Shown here: in pieces, positions 10,701 through 21,934 of the stretch
How the letters are laid out: each line of letters starts with the position of its first letter
Numbering within the stretch: the first letter of the stretch is position 1
Origin: Stenocarpella maydis
Lineage: Eukaryota > Ascomycota > Sordariomycetes > Diaporthales > Diaporthaceae
Assembly: GCA_002270565.1 (NCBI GenBank)
Contig: NQMI01000101.1
Span: forward strand, 102,295-166,294
Direction of reading: 5' to 3'
DNA length: 64,000 bases
The notes under the pieces: model-generated
Database searches by the model: none
What the model was told of the DNA's origin: nothing
The model's input: only the letters and a program-made list of their open reading frames with translations
Position numbers and translations under genes: made by a program

Positions 10701-13021
10701 GGATTATTGAAGTGGTGGTTGCCGGTGGCTGCGGGGTCTGTCGATGTCAATATTATGCTCGAATTGGCCACGTCTGGGACGAAGCGTTCGATGCCTGGCG
10801 AGTCAAACATGATGCCGTCCAGGACCATGAGCCATTCTTCAAACCCATTAAACCATTCTCTAACAATGTCGATCATCTTCGTGCTGTCTCTCAGCTCGTC
10901 GTAGTTCTTCTTGTCCATGAGATCCTTGAGCGCAGCGGTCCTCGCAACGCGCCAGAACTCGGCCTCTAGCTCCTGGGCCGATGTTGCGCGCAGCCAGAAA
11001 ATCCCTCCCGGATAGTCGTTCTTGTGCGCGAATACGTATTGTCTGGCCATGTGTGTTTTCCCACCCCCTGGCAGACAGGAGATCAGGACGGTGGAGGTCC
11101 CTTCCGACCTCCGCCTCTTATCTTGAAGCATCCTGTGTAACTCGGCAAGCTCCTCTTTCCTACCGACGAAGTAGGAGTTGGGACGGAACGCTTCGGGGTG
11201 GATGAACAGGGCCTCCTGGGAAGCGTTCTGCTTCTGCAAGATTTGTGTGCCTGGCCCGGGTTGTCCTGGCTGGGCTAATAGGGGCAACGGAGAGGGAGGA
11301 GCGGCTGGCTCTTGCGTAGCCGGCAAGCTCGAAGTAGTCTCATTTTGTTCATCTACAGACAGAAACATCAGCCCATATATCCCTGGGGCTCTAGCGATTA
11401 TCTCGACCACCTGGCAACTCCGCGTCGTGTGATCCCGCCGGCTCAATGCTGAACGGGGCGGCACCACTGCTAGGCGAAGAAAGGACTGGGGTCTCTGACA
11501 CCTGAAACATACCAGCCACTTGTGAGGAGCCGTCGTGCTGCGCAAGCTACAGATAGAAGTCAGCCAGTGTGCATTTAGACACCAGATCTGCCAACTGAAG
11601 CCACTGGCTTGTCCCTTGCTTGGACTGTCAAAGGTGCAGGTCATGGCTGCACAAGTAAATATGTCTTCACCGGTGGCTTGGACTGCTTACAAAAGGTCTG
11701 GCCCGTTCATTCATCTCCAGTTGGGCCCGAACTCGGCGGCCGTCGTCCTCGACGCTCCAGCGAACGTTTATGACATCAGGCGCTGCTAGGACCCATTCCG
11801 CAATGGCGGTAGAGATTGTCCGATAACCAGGAGCATCGAATCCGGCGAATTTACACATGTTTGAGTGCTACAACCGAGATCAGCAAGGCAACGATACAAT
11901 GGGATTGTCACGGCTTCCACCCTCGGAGGCAGCTGCGAAGAATCCCAAGCGACGAAGCACCATCGCCTGAAGGATTTCGAGAGTCTAGAGCTCGGTGGTT
12001 ACTCACATCTGCCTCCACGCCATAAGAGGTGACGCCTGGTAAGCGCGGCGCCGCAGACTTCGCGTCTACAATGAGTGACTTGGTGCCCTTCAGGTCGGTC
12101 TTCTGATTCTCATGAACCATGTGGATCTTGAATCTCTGATAGATGTTGAGGAAGTTGATGTTGATGTTATCCAGTGTCTCGTTGTCCTTTCTCAAGGTCT
12201 CGATCAGAACGGGCTCGCTGTCAAAGAACTTCCTCGGGACATGGCCGGCCATGCCCTGCAGGGCTGAACCCCAGGAGGCAAGCTCAGAGCCATCATGCGG
12301 CGTGCCGAGGAATATGATGCCATATGTCGATACATAGATGGAGCGGTAGTCCTCGTGGTCGGCGACACGCACGCTGTCCGAGTGCTCCAGGGCCCGCTTT
12401 ACGAGGATGCCCCCGAGACTGTGGGCCACCCAGATGATGGGGTTGCGCGTCGTCTTCTTGCTCTTCCTGTATGTGGTGAGGAAGGTGACCAGGGTCTGGG
12501 CATGCTGGTGGATGTAGTTGCTGCTAGGGCCAGTGCCGTGCTTCTTGGATGAGACATCGGCGTTGTACCCGTACACCAGGACATTTGCATGGGCGTTCTC
12601 TGCCTCCAGTGACTTGGGAAGGAGGTCAACCGGCCAGAAAGTTCCGTTCCCATTCGGGCTCTTGGCCGTCCAGGTCCTTTGTGGGTCACCGTTGAGGCCG
12701 TGAACGAGGACGATATCCACCTTGGCACTTGGATGGGTGTACACAGCAGAGATGTCGAACCTGGTGATCTTCCTATCGATGGTCCCCTAGAGAGCACCAA
12801 GTCAGAGATTGAAGCCGCACCGGAACAGGCAAGATGACGCAGTAAGAATGAATGGGGGCCGGATCAAGTGCTGACGTGGAGCTGCCGGCGGCGTGGAAGG
12901 CGTTGCTGGCGAGGGTTTGATCCATGGCAGCGTGAGCGGCCCGCCCCGTCGGATATGTGATGTTGTGCGGGACTCGGCTCCGAGTCTCAGACTCGGAGGA
13001 TGATGCAGGCTGGGCAGGCAC
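7798..13021 (-). CDS. SesB-like hydrolase / NB-ARC NLR-type protein with disordered tail
   Basis: Fungal NLR-type (STAND) proteins act in non-self recognition and regulated cell death; the ligand of this one is unknown. The six-exon model is 13021-12839, 12786-12007, 11867-11691, 11546-11411, 11352-10345 and 10127-7798, giving about 1,537 residues. A DUF676/SesB-type alpha/beta hydrolase comes first (oxyanion region VHGLNGDP near residue 89, nucleophile motif VAHSLGG with Ser about 184, then GTPHDGS). The joint VEAD/HSNMCKFAG fits the family. NB-ARC follows: Walker A CLPGGGKT near 524, Walker B EWLMVLDG near 603, SSIILTSTD, and GRLPL. A winged-helix-like stretch (SLDTLRVHSVIQRYFIEWL) and a coiled coil (about 890-945) come next. 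About 590 Ser/Pro/Arg-rich residues follow, with no TPR, ankyrin or WD repeats. The start (13021 or ATG 12925) and the exon-4 acceptor (11546 or 11537) are uncertain. Confidence 0.85.
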
Positions 13022-15086
13022 AGAGCAACCTCATGTCGAGGCTTAACATGAACTCAACACCCCCAGCACATGGGCAGTACGCAGAGAGAGCCTGGGATTC
13101 AAAGGAGAGACTCACCATATTCGCAGTATGCGAGGCTGCGACGAGGGGCCAGAGCTTCTCGGCCGCGGTGGTGTATGTTGACAAACTAGGACGATGCGTG
13201 GACCGGACCAAAGACGGAGACAACACGCAGAAAAACTTCCCCGTCTGCTTGGAAAAAAAAAAGGGGCCCTTGGCACCACGCAAGAGTGCTGTCAGGTACA
13301 AAGACTAGGCAGATTGGGAAGGCTGGCGGTTATAATGACTGACGGGGGGTGACGTGCCTAGGTGGCCATGTGATGAGCACAGCTCAGGAGCTCCAGTGTC
13401 GTCAAGAAGTCTGAGACAGCGCAGCCACGCGCCCACGGAAGAGGCGCATGAGAGAGGCCTACAAGCCGAATGAAGACACCCAGACGGGAACCGGGCCAGG
13501 GGTGGCGGCCCAAGGTAGATCAGATCGTAGCATCTGCCTGGCATGGCTGCAGCATGGGTGCAGCTGCAGGGATCTCGACAGGCAATAAGCTACCTTGAGA
13601 TTTCTGGCAAAGTTGCCAGTGCAACCTCATGATCCAGATGCACGAGTCTAAACTTTATGGTGAGGTATGCCCCTTGGGCTGTCTTTCCATGACAGCTTGT
13701 CAAATAGGGCACCCTGACAAAGTTGCACGGACAGCCTGCCAGAGAGAGGGCTGCATCATACTAGGTGAATCGGCCTCGTGACAAAAGAACATAGGAAGAA
13801 GGATGCAGCAGAAGGGAAAGGCGATCCCTACCAAGGTAGCTTAGGAACCGGGGCCAAAAGGCCGAGGGTGCTTGTGCTTGCTTGTGCTTGCTCGTGCCTG
13901 TCCAGAAGGCCTCCCGAGACGAGGCCTCGTGTGTGTTTGGCTAGATACACAACGGGCAACATTGCTGTGTAGGCAAGTAGGCTGACAAAGTAAATTGCTT
14001 GAGAGCGAGCGCGACACAGGGATTCAGGGGCAGCACCACCACCACCACCACCAGAAGCAGTTCGCGACGTCCACCGATTCACGTGCTGCTGTCAATGGTT
14101 CCTAGGACCCCTGGCCCTGGCTGTCAGCCGTTCCCCAGAAACCGGCAGGCAGGCTAACGCATTGGGGGCCGCACCAGCTGGTTTTCGTACTGGACAGTTC
14201 GGATCACCAGTGGCAGGTGGGTCCCAGGGCTCAGCAGATCAAAAGCATAGTCATCCTCTCCGAATGCTGGTTTTGATGGAGGGTAGGAACAACGGATCAG
14301 GCTCCGTCCCCATGATTGCCATGTATCATTCCGTCGCAGTGGTTGGTTACGCTGGGCTGCCTGGGAGGCAACTTGGTGTGGCGCGATGAGCTTGCTCCAC
14401 CGTCCTACACCTGTGTGTCGTTAAAGTCCTCAGAGTGATATAAATTGGTGCTACCCCTCCCTAGATGCGCCAGACGGACTATCATGGGAGTGTGCACTTG
14501 ACGATGTATGGCTCTGGGAGAACCAACCCTTCCTCTCGTCCAGGGATGTGACGCCATCTGATTCCCGCCCCGCTATCGGCCAATGTCCAGGTTTGCCTCG
14601 GTTGCCCTGTCATGGGGACACGGTTTGTTCGTCTTGCCTCCCCCACGACGACAAGACCCTGTCACAGGCGAAGAGAGGCCGCCCGTTCGATACGCCAAGC
14701 TATGGAGGCATGTCGGTACAATGGAGTCTTGATGTTATCTACTCGCGCATGTCCGTCATGTGCCAGGTGCTCAATCAAGCTCGCCCCAAGATGCTCGTGC
14801 GGCGTACAGCGGCCTGTAAAGGGGCTGTGGGACACGGGCGGTGGGATGTAAGGGTAGGGGCACAGGGGCATCACGATCTGAGCATGGCAGAAGTTCTTGT
14901 TGCTTTGCGATTTTCAGCCTCGGCTGCGGTGCCACGGCCGGGAACACCATGTGGGCAGGGCCAGGCTTGCAAGGCAGGACATCTTCGAATGGCGGGCGTG
15001 ACACGAAATCGGTGCCACTGGGTTGTGTTGCCAACGTTGGTGTTGGGTAGGAATACTGTGTAGGCCATGATAGCGATGCCAACCCA
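13022..15086. other. 2.1-kb intergenic region, no gene seen
   Basis: The region lies upstream of the NLR-type gene and downstream of the FHA gene. Every open frame is short, overlaps others and lacks a recognisable domain. It contains a CAC-trinucleotide run (about 14034-14052). I found no tRNA-like promoter boxes. Confidence 0.5.
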
Positions 15087-16070
15087 TCAGTCTCGCGCGA
15101 GCATAATGACATACTCCCTGGTGCTGAGGCCGAACTTGATCACATCCTTGGGCCTCAACTCGAGATAGCGGCGGTCTGGCACCCTTTCACCGTTCAGCTC
15201 GGTGCCATTTGCGCTCTCCAGGTCGATCAGATATGGCTTGACCCTCCCGATCTTGTCGCCAAACTCGTTCCTCTTCTCCGTGTACCGGAACTGCACCACG
15301 GCGTGCTGCTTGGAGATGCTGGGGTGCTCGGCGGCGAGGTCCACGACCGTGGCCTCCCTACCTACGAGCCAACAGCTCCGGCTGCCCAGCTCGATCGTGT
15401 CCACGACGTCGTCGCCCTTGAACACGAAGAGCTTCCACTGATCCCGTGCGGGGGGTTTTCTCGCTTCGGGCGGCTCGTGATATTTCAGCGTAATAGTCGT
15501 CCCGTCTGCCTGCGTGACCGAGTTGGATGCTGCAGCGAGGGCACCTGTATTTCCAAAGTTGGGCTTCTCCTTGGGCTTCTCTGGTTCTTGGCCGCTGCTG
15601 ACGGCGAACGAGTCGGCCTGCGACGGCAGAGGGCCAGGTCGCCTAGCAACTGGCTGGCTGTTGTATTGGTCGCCATCGCCCGTGTTCGAATGACGACGAC
15701 TGCTGCTCCCTCTGTGCTGGACCCCGCCACCAGTTTCAGCTCCATCAAAGTCGGCACGTCTCAGCCGGTGCCCGCGTGACTCTGTGTCTTTGGGCGACCT
15801 CAATTCCCGCCTCGACCGCGTGCTATTGCCACCTCGCTCGCGGGACCTCTGCCTTGCGGACCGGGGGCTCCTGGAACGCCTCCTGTGACGGTCGCGGTCG
15901 GAATGCCTCTCTGTCGACTTGTCGCGTCTGGTGGGGCGTTCTGGCGAGCCGTGATCTCGGTGGCTGCGCTTCCTGGGGCGATCATAGTCACTTTGCCGGT
16001 CATCACCCTCGTCGACCCGGTGCTTTGCGGGGCGTGACTCATCCTCGTCGCGGGTCCTTCCAGACCCCAT
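15087..16070 (-). CDS. FHA-domain protein of the Pml1/SNIP1 family
   Basis: Pml1/SNIP1 proteins belong to the RES (retention and splicing) complex that associates with the spliceosome. The single-exon model gives 327 residues. The N-terminal ~150 residues are Arg/Ser/Asp-rich (RS-like), followed by a linker. A C-terminal FHA domain starts near WKLFVFKGDDVVDTIEL and carries the phosphothreonine-binding signature: SCWLVGRE, then HPSISKQHAVVQFR and DLESANGTELNGERV. The architecture of basic RS-like tail plus terminal FHA matches SNIP1/Pml1. I chose the ATG at 16070 (MGSGRTRDEDE); an upstream in-frame ATG at 16169 would add 33 residues. Membership of the complex is inferred from the family. Confidence 0.9.
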   Translation of the reverse strand: MGSGRTRDEDESRPAKHRVDEGDDRQSDYDRPRKRSHRDHGSPERPTRRDKSTERHSDRDRHRRRSRSPRSARQRSRERGGNSTRSRRELRSPKDTESRGHRLRRADFDGAETGGGVQHRGSSSRRHSNTGDGDQYNSQPVARRPGPLPSQADSFAVSSGQEPEKPKEKPNFGNTGALAAASNSVTQADGTTITLKYHEPPEARKPPARDQWKLFVFKGDDVVDTIELGSRSCWLVGREATVVDLAAEHPSISKQHAVVQFRYTEKRNEFGDKIGRVKPYLIDLESANGTELNGERVPDRRYLELRPKDVIKFGLSTREYVIMLARD

Positions 16071-17288
16071 CTTCGCAGAAGTCGGTTCTCGGCTGGGCGA
16101 TACGGTGGGTAGGGATGCTCGGGATGGTGCCAAGCCTGTCGCTCGAGGGATTGTGAAGTAAGTCTGCAAGCTTCAGCAGGGCCGAATAAAGAAGCAACCA
16201 AGCAGGATAGTTCGTTCAACTGTGGTAAAGAAGGTAGGGGCGGAAGAGGAACAAAGATGGGCTGGTAGCTGCATATGAGGGAGGGTTTTGTTTGGGCGAA
16301 TGTCGGCTGGTTAGGCTCGAATGGGATGTGTCACAGGAGCAGCTAGACAGGCGGTGCAGGTAGAAAATGAAGCATCTTTTGGTATGTGTGAGCGATCGAG
16401 ATGTTATGCTGAGCAGAGGAAGCTTTCTTTAGCTTTCCCAAAAAAGGTTGCCCTACTGGAGGCTCGTCTGGTACCAAAGGTACCTCTACCTCGCAGCTAG
16501 GCTGCCAGTCAGTCAGCCTCTCAGAAGAGAACAGCACACCCTATACTGTACCGAAGCCTAGGCACTGCACTGAGCAGCCACAGGGAGCCGGTGCACAAGA
16601 CCAACAGCTCTAACACACTCCCTTCCCTCTGAGACCTTGTGTGTGAAGAGTGAAGCGAACCTCCCTTCCCTCGAGGCTGTCCTGTCCCTTCTCAACAGGT
16701 ATGTCCACCAACGTGGTCTCATCCCCTTTTGATGCTCAACAACTCCTCCAGGCCTCCTCCTCACCCCTGAACCTGCCACAAGGGCGGCGACGACAACAAC
16801 ATCTACTGAGGTAGGTAGTTAGTGTAGGGGTCTACCTCTCGACCTTATCTCTCTCCAAGCCAATCTCCTCCCGTGGGGCCGCCCTGTGAAGTGAAATATA
16901 CGGGCCATCTCCATTTCGTCGTCCACACTCTCGCACGTGCAAGTCATCACCGCGCCCGACTTTGTTCCAGCAGCCACCTCGTCGCTCTTGTTCTTGGAGG
17001 GTTTACATACGCACTGCAGCCCTCCGTTGCGTACCTGGCCTGCCAACCCCCCCGTCACGGCCTACATTGGTCCCCTTGTCCCGCCTCAGCTTCATCACAC
17101 CTGACCGCAACGCCCTTCCCACACAGCTCGGCCCAGCCAACCAAGCCCAACACCGAGCACACGCCCCCGAGCTTGGCTCCTCGCCCACCCGCCTTGACCG
17201 TTCGTGACCGAATTCTTCCTGCAGCCGGCTTCTGGCTCTATCCCACCCCCCCCCCCAACGCGCCCACACTGCCCGCCTCCACGCCGCA
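16071..17288. other. Divergent intergenic region FHA gene/VPS74
   Basis: A 1.2-kb divergent promoter region. It contains several GGTACC/AGGTAG-type short motifs near 16450-16500 and 16800. The pyrimidine-rich stretch just before VPS74 (about 17040-17280) looks like a fungal 5' leader. No gene is apparent. Confidence 0.5.
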
Positions 17289-18635
17289 ATGTCATCGTCT
17301 TCGGGATTGACCAGGCGCAGGGGCGGTGGCGGTGGCGCCGCCGCCGAGGGAGAGAGCAGCAATGGTGGCATTCAACGGAACAACTCCTCCAGCAACTTCG
17401 ACAACACCCCCGAGACGAGCTACGAGAGTAACGAAAATGGCCACAAGATCGCCTTCGACCCACGAGACATCAGCGAGAGCACAGAGCGTAGCAAGCAGCC
17501 AAAGTTGACCCTGATGGAGGAGGTTCTTCTGCTGGGGCTCAAGGACAAGCAGGTTCGTTTTCGTCTCCTCTCCCTTCAAATGGAAGTGCTGGCGCAATGG
17601 CCCAGGCCCGCCGCGCCTGCGCCGCGCCGCATCTGCATTGGTTTCTGCGTCCGCTGCTACCACGTTGCTGACATCTGGGGCGGGCAGGGATACCTCTCTT
17701 TCTGGAATGACAACATATCCTACGCCCTTCGAGGCTGCATCGTCCTCGAGCTTGCCCTTCGTGGCAGGATCAGCATGCAGAAGGACCCCTCGAGAAGGCG
17801 CTTCCCCCTACCAGACCGCGTCATCGAGGTCGTCGACGACACATTGACCGGGGAGGTACTGCTTGACGAGGCCCTCAAGATGATGAAGGCAAGCGAAAAA
17901 ATGAGCGTCAGCTCGTGGATCGACCTGATGAGCGGTGCGTAAGCCATGGGGCATGCGACTCCACTTCTACAGCCCAGCCGGGCCTCCTTCTCTTGGTATC
18001 GGGCCGCTGACTTGTGTGTGTACTGGCTGTTGCAGGCGAGACATGGAATCTGATGAAGATCGGCTACCAGCTAAAGCAAGTACGTGAGCGGCTGGCGAAG
18101 GGCCTTGTCGACAAGGGAATCCTGCGCACCGAGAAGCGCAACTTCCTGCTCTTCGACATGGCAACGCACCCGGTCGCCGACGGCGGCGCCAAGGAAGAAA
18201 TTCGGCGGCGCGTCAGGAATGTTCTCACACAGAGGACAGTCGTCCTTCCCGCGACGCAGTGGCTGCCCGAAAACCTCGAGTTCCGGTATACACGAACAAT
18301 CGCAATGGTATGCGCGGCCTACGCGGCTAATGTCCTCGAGAATGCACTGTCCACCCTGGGCCACGAGGCCAGGGAGCGCGCGTTTGCCCAGACGGATGAG
18401 CTGCTGGCTGAATACAGCCAATTCCCATTTGGAAAGAAAGCTACTGGGAACGGCATCGGCGCCAACCTGCCACAGGTCATCTCTGAAGTTGGTTCCCTAT
18501 CACCTCTGGCTCGTGGGGCGACTCGAATACTGACAATCTTCCCAGGAGGTCAACAAGGCCAAAGACAAGGAGCTCCAGCTCGAGGTTGTGGCTGCATGTC
18601 TCAACGTGTTCACCCGCCTCGACTCATTGCTGTAA
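17289..18635 (+). CDS. VPS74: Golgi phosphoprotein Vps74 / GOLPH3
   Basis: Vps74 binds phosphatidylinositol-4-phosphate at the Golgi and tethers glycosyltransferases for COPI-dependent retention. Four exons (17289-17552, 17688-17934, 18036-18487, 18546-18635) give 350 residues. After a disordered N-terminus the GPP34 domain runs from [15 protein letters not shown] across the first splice joint into [18 protein letters not shown]. It continues with [41 protein letters not shown] and [13 protein letters not shown], and ends [21 protein letters not shown]. Intron 1 is 135 bp, divisible by three and free of in-frame stops, so an unspliced reading would insert 45 residues into the conserved core. 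Confidence 0.95.
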
Positions 18636-19358
18636 TTGGCGAGGCTCTGCGGGCACAATGTATCAGTAGAACCCATAACGACAGTCCTTCTCTGATTCCA
18701 ACAGCGACAAGACCACCAAGCCCCGACAATTCACGGGCGTCGATGCGACTGGGCTGGCACCCGGGAAGGGCTTCGCGGAGCATGCGAGACCTCGATGGAG
18801 GGACGGCAGAAGGGGTGGGTGTGCGCTGACTGGTGTTATTCATGCGGACGGCCGGGCGTTCTCTCAACACAGCGGCTTTGGGGGTGGGAAACGGTGGGGG
18901 CCCTGGATGAACAACCGGTAAAGGGGGTCTCTTGGGACGCAAAACGAACGAGAATGGCATTGTTGTTATGACCAAACAAAAACCGGATTCCTCCCACTTC
19001 GCGGGTGGACAAGAACCAGGAGTTTCTGCAGGCCATATTTTCTCAAAACACTGGCATAATTTTCAAAGTACTTCATCCAACACGTTACTTGCCGGCCGGC
19101 ATTTGGCTGCAACTGTGAAAAGCTCCCGTGAACATGTATCCCATTCCCGACTCACGCTGGTGGCCCACTGTCACTTTTCCATAGCTATGTTGATGACGGC
19201 TGATATGACGCCGTGGTTCCAGAGCCGAAATATGTACAGTTCCCTCCGGAACTACTGTTGCCGGTCAATCTTCCCGGCTTCGCTACGGGAGCCACCCAAG
19301 ACTCCTGTCGCCTCCCTGGTTTCTCTTGTCCCTTTTGACTCGTGACCCCTCTACTCGT
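18636..19358. other. Convergent 3' spacer VPS74/RRP14
   Basis: A 0.7-kb region between convergent genes. I see no conserved open frame or repeat, and it probably holds both 3' UTRs. Confidence 0.5.
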
Positions 19359-21104
19359 TCATTTTCTCCTGCCAAACCCGCTGCCCTCGAAACCGGGGCG
19401 GCTCTTCTTGGCCGACGGCTTGCCGCCACCCTTCTTCTTGCCCCCCTTACCGGCCTGCTTGGTCTCCTTGCGCTTGCGGATGTTTTCCTCGCGCTTCTGC
19501 TGGCGCTGCTTCTGCGCCTTCTGCACGCCCTGTACGCGGTCGCTCCACTCCTTCTCGCTCTTCTTCTTGGCCTTTTCCTTGCGCTTGACGGCCTTCTTGA
19601 GCAGGGACTCGTTGTCGTGTACCTTCTCGCCCTCAGCCTTCCTCCTGGCCGCGAGCCATGCCTCCTTCTCCAAGACTTCTTTTCGCTTGGCGTCATCCAG
19701 ACCTGCCAGGCGTTTCTTTTGAGCCTCCACCTTCGCGAGAGCGCCCTTGGGGTCTATCGGGCCCTTCTTCTTGCCATTCTTGTCCTTCGTGTAGCTCAAG
19801 TCGTGCGACATCTGCGTGCCGTCGGCGAAAGCCACCCGGCCAAAGGAGAAACTCTCATGCTCAGGCGAGCCGGAGCCGAAGCCGAGCATGGGCGAGTTCC
19901 GCGCGCTGGCTAGGGCCTCCTCGCGCTTCTTGTCCTCTGCCTCCTTGGCCTTCTGCCGGAGCTCCTTCTTGTGGGCCTTGCGCTCGGCCAGCTTCTTGCG
20001 TCGCGACTCGATGAGCTCCTCCCGCGTCCGGATCGGCGTGCCGTCAGGCCCGTCAGCCTTGCGGGCCGCGCGCAGGGCCGCGATCTTAGCCGCCAGACGT
20101 GCGCGGAGCTCTGTAGTGTCGGACGGGACCTTGATCTTTCTGGACTTGTCTGCCGGTGCGTTCTCGCTGGCTATTGACGTTGTTGTGCTTGCGGGTTCAG
20201 CGGATGCCGAGCCGGGTTCAGCCGTATCGAATGTGGGAGACGAAGGTGTGGACGCTTGAGACGACGTGTGGTCTGCGTCATCGTCCACCAGGCCGGACAC
20301 GTCGATGGGCCTCATGGTCTTTTGCGATTTGGTATCGCCCCCCTCCGCTGGTTCCTTGGACTGTACAACATCAACCGGCGTCGTCGGCTCTTCTTTTTTT
20401 CCTGGCGCAGCATGGCCGTCCTTGACCGGGCCGCTCATGCCGATCGCCTTCGCCGTCTTCGTCTTCTCCTTCTCGGCGTTTTTTTCCGCCTTCTTCTGCT
20501 TCTTTAGTCGTTTCTTCTCCTGGTGTGTTGAGAGATTCTGTGGCCTCGCTTCGTCGCCTGCCATGAGCTGAGCTGTGTTTGATTTCTCGTGCGCCTCGTC
20601 ATCGATCACTTTCCGTTTCTTGAGGCCCTCTCCTGGTGTCTCCTTGCTGATACCCCGCAGCTGTAGCTCTTGAGCATCGTCGTCTTCATCGTTGACACTT
20701 CCGTCCTCACTTGGCTCAAGCTCCTGTGCCTTGCGCTTATTTCGGACCCGCTCATCTAGAACCTCCTTGGCATTTCGGTTCAGCGCGCTGTCGGGGTCTA
20801 ATTTGCTCCGCTTGGCAGCTCTGGCTTGCTCTTTTGTCTGTTTCTTTCTCTGCCATTGATTCTGCGCCGCCAGCGTCATATGTGAGCTGGCTGAAAAGAT
20901 GTGGAGCAGGTTGTGGGATTCAAATCACGTACACTTGTGTCTTCCCCGTAGTAGAGCTTGGCTGGTATCAGTGACAGAAGGCTGTCAAAGGCCTCGGAGT
21001 GGTCGCGCAAACGATCCTGTAGACATGTGCACGTCAGCCGCCTTGTTGCCCTTAGCTAGGGAGGGGTGATGAGGTAGCCGAACCTTTAATGACGAGTCGG
21101 TCAT
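19359..21104 (-). CDS. RRP14: Ribosome biogenesis protein Rrp14 / SURF6 family
   Basis: SURF6/Rrp14 proteins are nucleolar factors needed for early 60S and 40S assembly. The model has three exons (21104-21084, 21016-20935, 20890-19359) and gives 544 residues. The short exons supply the conserved N-terminus MTDSSLKDRLRDHSEAFDSL and LIPAKLYYGEDT, and the main exon continues NQWQRKKQTKEQARAAKRSK. The SURF6 domain occupies the C-terminal half (LRARLAAKIAALRAARKADG, then FGRVAFADGTQM and DPKGALAKVEAQKKRLAGLD) and ends in a very basic Lys/Arg-rich tail with nucleolar-targeting character. The second intron is only 44 bp, with a GTGTAC donor; phase requires this donor, because the adjacent GTACGT would give a stop. 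Confidence 0.92.
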
Positions 21105-21934
21105 CTTGACAGAGTCGATGTGGTTGGATGTGAGGCGATAGCAGGGGGGCGGCAACTCGTTCGGCTGGTTGTTCCGCGTGGTATTGCCCTGTCTTGCATG
21201 GTGGTTGGAATATTTTTTGGGTGGGGATTCGAAATCTTGGCGCAGCTTATCTCAAAGTTGATGCTCTCTTATCTTGGCGAGGTCTAGTGTACGTTACTTT
21301 TTCCACCGTCGTGGAGCGACCCTCTTCTCGCACCCGAGCCCTAGGCAGGTCCCGCGCCAGGCACGGATGCAACTTCAATGTTGCCGAGGAGACCCACCCC
21401 CGTCACGATTGATTGATCTTGAGGGGCCCCGGAGGTCTGCGCTGAGATAGAGTAGGCGCTCCCTGCGCTGCAGTATTCGTGAGCGTACAACACAGAATTC
21501 GAACGATTTCAGCCACTGCGTTTCTTGTAGACCTCCTGACAAGTATACATCGTGCAGATCCAAGATCCCCCCCATGCTGGAAACGTAAAATGATTTTCTT
21601 TATTATTTTCTTCTTAGGAAAATAAAAAACCCTCTTGCCCTTTTCTACTGGGTTCCAAGTACACGTTGAGGGTTAATCTATGTCTTGGTTCTGTCCTTTG
21701 CGCCATTTCCACCGGTCCATTTAACCCCAGGACTCCTAGCCTCAGCTTGTCGACACGGTACATGTCGCATGTGCTGGTTTAAACCCGGAAATACTCATCA
21801 AGGTCCCAATGATGCTCGAGCACTCATTATCTCCGGGACGCCCTTCTCTTTCCGGCCCTCCGAGTAGAGCATGCCCCTCCCCTATTAACAACCACACACT
21901 CTCTTAGGCTCCTCGTCTGCCGACCCACATCATC
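21105..21934. other. Intergenic region RRP14/EXO1
   Basis: This 0.8-kb spacer is the RRP14 promoter side and the EXO1 3' side. It includes an AT-rich patch at about 21585-21635. No gene or repeat is evident. Confidence 0.5.
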
